Assembly: GCA_030037575.1 (NCBI GenBank)
Contig: JASHRB010000697.1
Span: forward strand, 1-10,299
DNA from: Candidatus Sulfotelmatobacter sp.
GTDB taxonomy: Bacteria; Acidobacteriota; Terriglobia; Terriglobales; Acidobacteriaceae
Length of the DNA: 10,299 bases
Direction of reading: 5' to 3'
Part shown: piece after piece, positions 7,487 to 10,299 of the stretch
How positions within the stretch are numbered: the stretch's first letter is position 1
Layout: every line of letters starts with the position of its first letter
Translations under genes and position numbers: made by a program
The notes under the pieces: model-generated
What the model was told of the DNA's origin: nothing
Databases searched by the model: none
What the model saw: only the letters and a program-made list of their open reading frames with translations

Positions 7487-7544
7487 CATCCTAATGGCCA
7501 GCGATCCCAAATAACGCCGGCCTGAGTCATTCCGGAGCACTCTG

Positions 7545-8924
7545 ATGTACCCCGATCTGCAAAAAGAAATCTCCACCTTCGAGCGCCGCACGCCCAAATC
7601 CGCGGAGGCGCACAAGAAAAATTCGAAGCGCATTCCGCTGGGCGTCGCCAGCAATTATCGCCACTACGATCCCTGGCCGATCTTCGTCAAAGACGCGAGC
7701 GGCAGCAAGTTCCGCGATCTCGACGGCAACCAATACATCGACCACAATTTGACCTTTGGCGCTCTCATGGCCGGACACTGCCATCCTGCCGTGATGAAGG
7801 CCGTCGAAAAGTGTCTCTCCACCGGCACCATGTATGGCATGCCGCACGACATGGAATGGGAGCTCGGGGAAGAGATTTGCCAGCGCTTCCCCGTCGAGAT
7901 GTGCCGCTTCGGCAACAGCGGCACAGAAGCCACGATGCACGCCATCCGTCTCGCCCGTGCCGCCACCGGCCGCGACAAAATTATCAAATTCGAAGGCGCG
8001 TACCACGGACTGCATGATTCGGCGCTGGTTAGCGTAAAGCCGCATGCACCTGATTTTGGCGACATCAACGATCCGATTTCCGTGTCCGGCGGTCTTGGCG
8101 TTCCGAAATCCGCCCTCGCGAACGTCAAAATTGCCACGTTCAACGATCTCGCGACGGTCGAGCGCCGCTTCCAGGAAAATCCCGGGGAAATCGCCGCCAT
8201 CGTCCTCGAACCGATTCTGATGAACGTCGGCCTCTGCCTGCCCCAGCCCGGATTCCTGCGCGGCTTGCGGGATCTGGCCACAAAACACGGCGCACTGCTG
8301 ATCTTCGACGAAGTGAAAACCGGCGCCAAGCTCGGCTGGGGCGGTGCCAGCGAATATTTCAACCTTCAGCCCGACATGATTTGCCTCGCCAAATCCATCG
8401 GCGGCGGCCTGCCGCTCGCCGCCTTCGGCGCAAGCCGGTCCGTCATGGATCTGATCTCGCAGCACAAGGTCTTCCACGGCGGGACCTACAACACCAATCC
8501 GGTTTCGATGGCCGCAGGTCTGGCGACCTTCCGCGAAGTCCTCACCCGTGACCACTACGCGCACGTCGACAAGTTGAGCAAGAAGCTGGTCGACGGATAT
8601 CGCCGGGCCATCGCCAAGGTCGGCCTTCAGGCCTACATTGCGCAAGCCGGCGCCAATGGCGCGCTGATGTTGTATCCCAAAGAAATTCGTAACTATCGCG
8701 ACTGGACCACCATCGATAGCGATCTCTGGCGTCACTATTGGTTCGGCATGGTGAACCGCGGGGTGATGCCCCAGCCTTACTGGTGGGATGAGCAGTGGAC
8801 GATTTCCGTGCAGCACACCGAGGCCGACATCGATGAGCATTTGGCTGCATTCGACGACATCGCCGAGGCGCTGGCCAAAGCGCAGCAGGAGCGCCTAGGC
8901 CAGCCGGTATTGGCCGCGCACTGA
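7545..8924 (+). CDS. Class III PLP-dependent aminotransferase, glutamate-1-semialdehyde aminomutase-like
   Basis: This 459-residue cytoplasmic enzyme is predicted to move amino groups with pyridoxal phosphate. RFGNSGTEATMHAIRLARAA at 121-140 and FEGAYHG at 149-155 form the cofactor phosphate and ring region. LLIFDEVKTG at 251-260 contains Asp255, which should contact the pyridine nitrogen. ICLAKSIGGGLPLAAFG at 279-295 contains the catalytic Lys283, and GGTYNTNPVSMAAG at 312-325 matches the second-subunit phosphate loop. The whole chain aligns by eye with HemL. However, the AGSG stretch after the YHG motif is replaced by SVKPHAPDFGD, and the N-terminal part reads PLGVASNYRHYDPWP rather than the HemL PGGVNSPVRAF type. 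It is therefore probably not the haem-pathway enzyme. Beta-amino-acid or omega-amine transaminases of the same fold are alternatives, and Arg39 could bind a carboxylate as in the Variovorax beta-transaminase (recalled alignment). The ATG follows GGAG with a seven-base spacer. Neighbours are a receptor and an amino acid permease, which favours amine or amino acid use. Confidence 0.88.
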   Translation: MYPDLQKEISTFERRTPKSAEAHKKNSKRIPLGVASNYRHYDPWPIFVKDASGSKFRDLDGNQYIDHNLTFGALMAGHCHPAVMKAVEKCLSTGTMYGMPHDMEWELGEEICQRFPVEMCRFGNSGTEATMHAIRLARAATGRDKIIKFEGAYHGLHDSALVSVKPHAPDFGDINDPISVSGGLGVPKSALANVKIATFNDLATVERRFQENPGEIAAIVLEPILMNVGLCLPQPGFLRGLRDLATKHGALLIFDEVKTGAKLGWGGASEYFNLQPDMICLAKSIGGGLPLAAFGASRSVMDLISQHKVFHGGTYNTNPVSMAAGLATFREVLTRDHYAHVDKLSKKLVDGYRRAIAKVGLQAYIAQAGANGALMLYPKEIRNYRDWTTIDSDLWRHYWFGMVNRGVMPQPYWWDEQWTISVQHTEADIDEHLAAFDDIAEALAKAQQERLGQPVLAAH

Positions 8925-9120
8925 AAGCGCCGCCAAAGCATTTTGAGTTGAAAACTTTCACCTCATGCGGGGGCGAGTGCTTTTTGCTCGGCCAAAGGAC
9001 CCGGCCGGACCGCGCGACGCGCGGCGGCCTGCCCGGAGAGGTCGGGAGGGCGCGCGGGGCTTTTGGCCAGGCAATCCGCGCGCGTTTGCTTCGCATCCAT
9101 ATCTGTTGCAGCGAGGACGA
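8925..9120. other. Intergenic leader before the permease gene
   Basis: These 196 bases between the aminotransferase stop and the permease start hold no supportable gene and no clear promoter hexamers in consensus arrangement. The notable content is a GC-rich imperfect hairpin at 9003-9029. GCGAGGA just before position 9121 is the likely ribosome binding site of the permease. The open frames crossing this stretch have no family resemblance that I can see. Confidence 0.6.
9003..9029 (+). other. GC-rich imperfect hairpin in the permease leader
   Basis: CCGCGC (9010-9015) pairs with GCGCGG (9019-9024) around a three-base loop. After a small asymmetric internal loop, GGCC (9003-9006) pairs with GGCC (9026-9029). 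The total is ten G-C pairs. No T-run follows within 40 bases, so it is not a standard intrinsic terminator. It may be a folded leader element affecting expression of the permease, or simply a product of the high local GC content. It does not match a riboswitch class that I can recognise. Confidence 0.4.
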
Positions 9121-10299
9121 TTGCCCGATTCATCCCAACCCGCCCCCCATCTCATCCGCGCCCTCGGGCGCCGCGACCTGGTGTTGCTTTTCGTGGTCGC
9201 CGTTTTCAATCTCAATGTCGTCCCCTCTATCGCCGCCAACGGCGGAGTCACCATCTGGCTCTGGATCGTCTCCCTGCTCCTGTTTTTCTGGCCGCAGGGC
9301 ATCGCTGTCATCGAACTGGCTCACCGCTATCCCGGCGAGGGCGGCGTTTATCTTTGGGCCAAAGAGGTTTTCGGCGACTTCCACGGATTTCTCTCCGGCT
9401 GGTGCTACTGGACCAACAACATGCTTTACGTGCCGACGGTAATGCTTTACTTCGTCGGCGTGTCGGTTTTCGCCCTGGGCCCGACTCACGTCGGTCTCGC
9501 CGATAACAAAACTTTTGCGCTGATCACCTCGTTGGCGCTCATGGCCGTGCTGACCGTCCTCAACATCGTCGGACTGGGCGTCGGCAAGTGGGTCAACAAC
9601 ATTGGAGCGATCGGCACGTTTGTGGCAGCCGCCGTCTTGATTGGTCTCGGCATCGTGATCTGGAGCCGTTTTGGTGCCAACATTACGGCGGCAGATTTTC
9701 GCATTCCCGCCAACCCGCGTTTCGTTCTCAATTCATTCGGCGTGATTTGCTTCGGCCTGGTCGGCCTCGAACTCGCCTCCGTCATGGGAGACGAAATCAA
9801 GGATCCCAGCCGCACGCTTCCCGGCGCCGTCGCCTGGGGTGGACTCCTTTCCGGTGCTCTTTACGTCGGCGCCACGCTCACCATTCTCATCGCCATCGGC
9901 AAAAACGTGAACGTGCTGCAGGGAATCGTTCAGGCAGTTGCGCACATGGCCGGACGCGTCGGTATTGCCTGGATCACAATCCCATTCGCGCTCATGTTGA
10001 GTTTTTCCATCGCCGGCATCGGTTCGGCTTGGATGGGCGGTTGCGCCCGCATCCCCTTCGTCGCCGGTCTGGACTCCTACCTGCCCTCGTGGCTGGGCAA
10101 AGTTCATCCCCGGTACACAACTCCGTATCCGGCATTGATTGTGCAGGCTATCGTTTCCTCCTTGCTGGTGATCATGAATTTCGCCGGCGCCGGCGTGCAG
10201 GAAACGTTTCAAAAGCTTTTGTCGCTGGCCGTGGTGCTGCAGCTCGTTCCTTTCTTATATATGTTCGCGGCCCTGGCAAAATTCGCGATTGTCGAACCC
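9121..10299 (+). CDS. APC-superfamily amino acid/amine permease (partial, 3' end outside window)
   Basis: The first 393 codons of an inner-membrane permease run to the window edge. After a short cytoplasmic N-terminus (PAPHLIRALGRRDLVLLF) hydrophobic segments follow at about residues 19-38, 43-66, 88-118, 131-154, 160-181, 203-222, 239-260, 282-304, 334-354 and 366-389. WPQGIAVIELAHRYPGEGGV at 57-76 and GLVGLELASVMGDEIKDPSR at 212-231 are hallmarks of the APC fold, the second being the conserved segment with acidic residues and P-R after TM6. The TM1 region (NVVPSIAANG) lacks the usual GSG signature and looks more like the glutamate:GABA antiporter group, so exchange transport is possible. 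I choose the TTG at 9121 because GCGAGGA lies just before it, the protein from there has the normal N-terminal length, and no in-frame ATG occurs before the third membrane segment. It probably works with the aminotransferase on an amino acid or amine. The substrate is not known. Confidence 0.87.
   Translation, partial: MPDSSQPAPHLIRALGRRDLVLLFVVAVFNLNVVPSIAANGGVTIWLWIVSLLLFFWPQGIAVIELAHRYPGEGGVYLWAKEVFGDFHGFLSGWCYWTNNMLYVPTVMLYFVGVSVFALGPTHVGLADNKTFALITSLALMAVLTVLNIVGLGVGKWVNNIGAIGTFVAAAVLIGLGIVIWSRFGANITAADFRIPANPRFVLNSFGVICFGLVGLELASVMGDEIKDPSRTLPGAVAWGGLLSGALYVGATLTILIAIGKNVNVLQGIVQAVAHMAGRVGIAWITIPFALMLSFSIAGIGSAWMGGCARIPFVAGLDSYLPSWLGKVHPRYTTPYPALIVQAIVSSLLVIMNFAGAGVQETFQKLLSLAVVLQLVPFLYMFAALAKFAIVEP

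Noticed and set aside
7527..8840. 437-codon open frame on the minus strand across the aminotransferase gene
   Set aside because: It is antisense to a gene with all catalytic motifs, shows no family motif of its own, and its composition is that of a shadow frame.
9003..9029. Riboswitch (for example guanidine or amino-acid type) in the permease leader
   Set aside because: The stem is present, but I could not find the conserved core bases of any riboswitch class, so only a plain hairpin is reported.
8948..9442. 164-codon plus-strand open frame over the permease start region
   Set aside because: It overlaps the permease in a different frame, is Ser/Pro/Arg rich without domain features, and conflicts with the clear membrane segments read from 9121.

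Overview
The window most likely comes from an acidobacterium (Acidobacteriota). This is inferred from a very large Oar-like TonB-dependent receptor (about 1255 residues, N-terminal carboxypeptidase-regulatory-like domain, short aromatic C-terminus), a family greatly expanded in that phylum. The GC-rich, gene-dense layout fits. No rRNA or tRNA gene is present to confirm it.

Layout. The left third (1-3490) is a minus-strand operon read from right to left: a three-domain regulator (MerR + XRE helix-turn-helix + cupin), a PotD-like lipoprotein binding protein, a PotA-like ATPase, and the first 142 codons of a PotB-like inner-membrane permease that runs off the left edge. Position 3491-3669 is a divergent control region. 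It holds a promoter for each direction and a perfect 8+9+8 inverted repeat that encloses the extended -10 element of the regulator promoter. To the right, on the plus strand, are the Oar-like receptor (3670-7437), a class III PLP aminotransferase of the glutamate-1-semialdehyde aminomutase fold (7545-8924), and an APC-superfamily amino acid/amine permease that starts from TTG at 9121 and runs off the right edge.

How it may work together (inference). The genes look like one amine or amino-acid uptake and conversion locus. The ABC importer brings a polyamine-like or amino-acid-like compound across the inner membrane, the receptor may bring a substrate across the outer membrane, the aminotransferase would convert an amino group, and the permease would import or exchange a related compound. 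The regulator resembles E. coli PuuR (XRE + cupin, putrescine-responsive) with a MerR DNA-binding domain added in front. It sits at the head of the ABC operon and next to an operator-like palindrome, so autoregulation and control of both divergent units is a testable idea. The substrate cannot be named from the sequence: the binding protein keeps the aromatic residues of PotD but appears to lack one of its acidic ligands, and the aminotransferase lacks segments typical of true HemL.

No CRISPR array, insertion sequence, integrase, tRNA or rRNA gene was seen.
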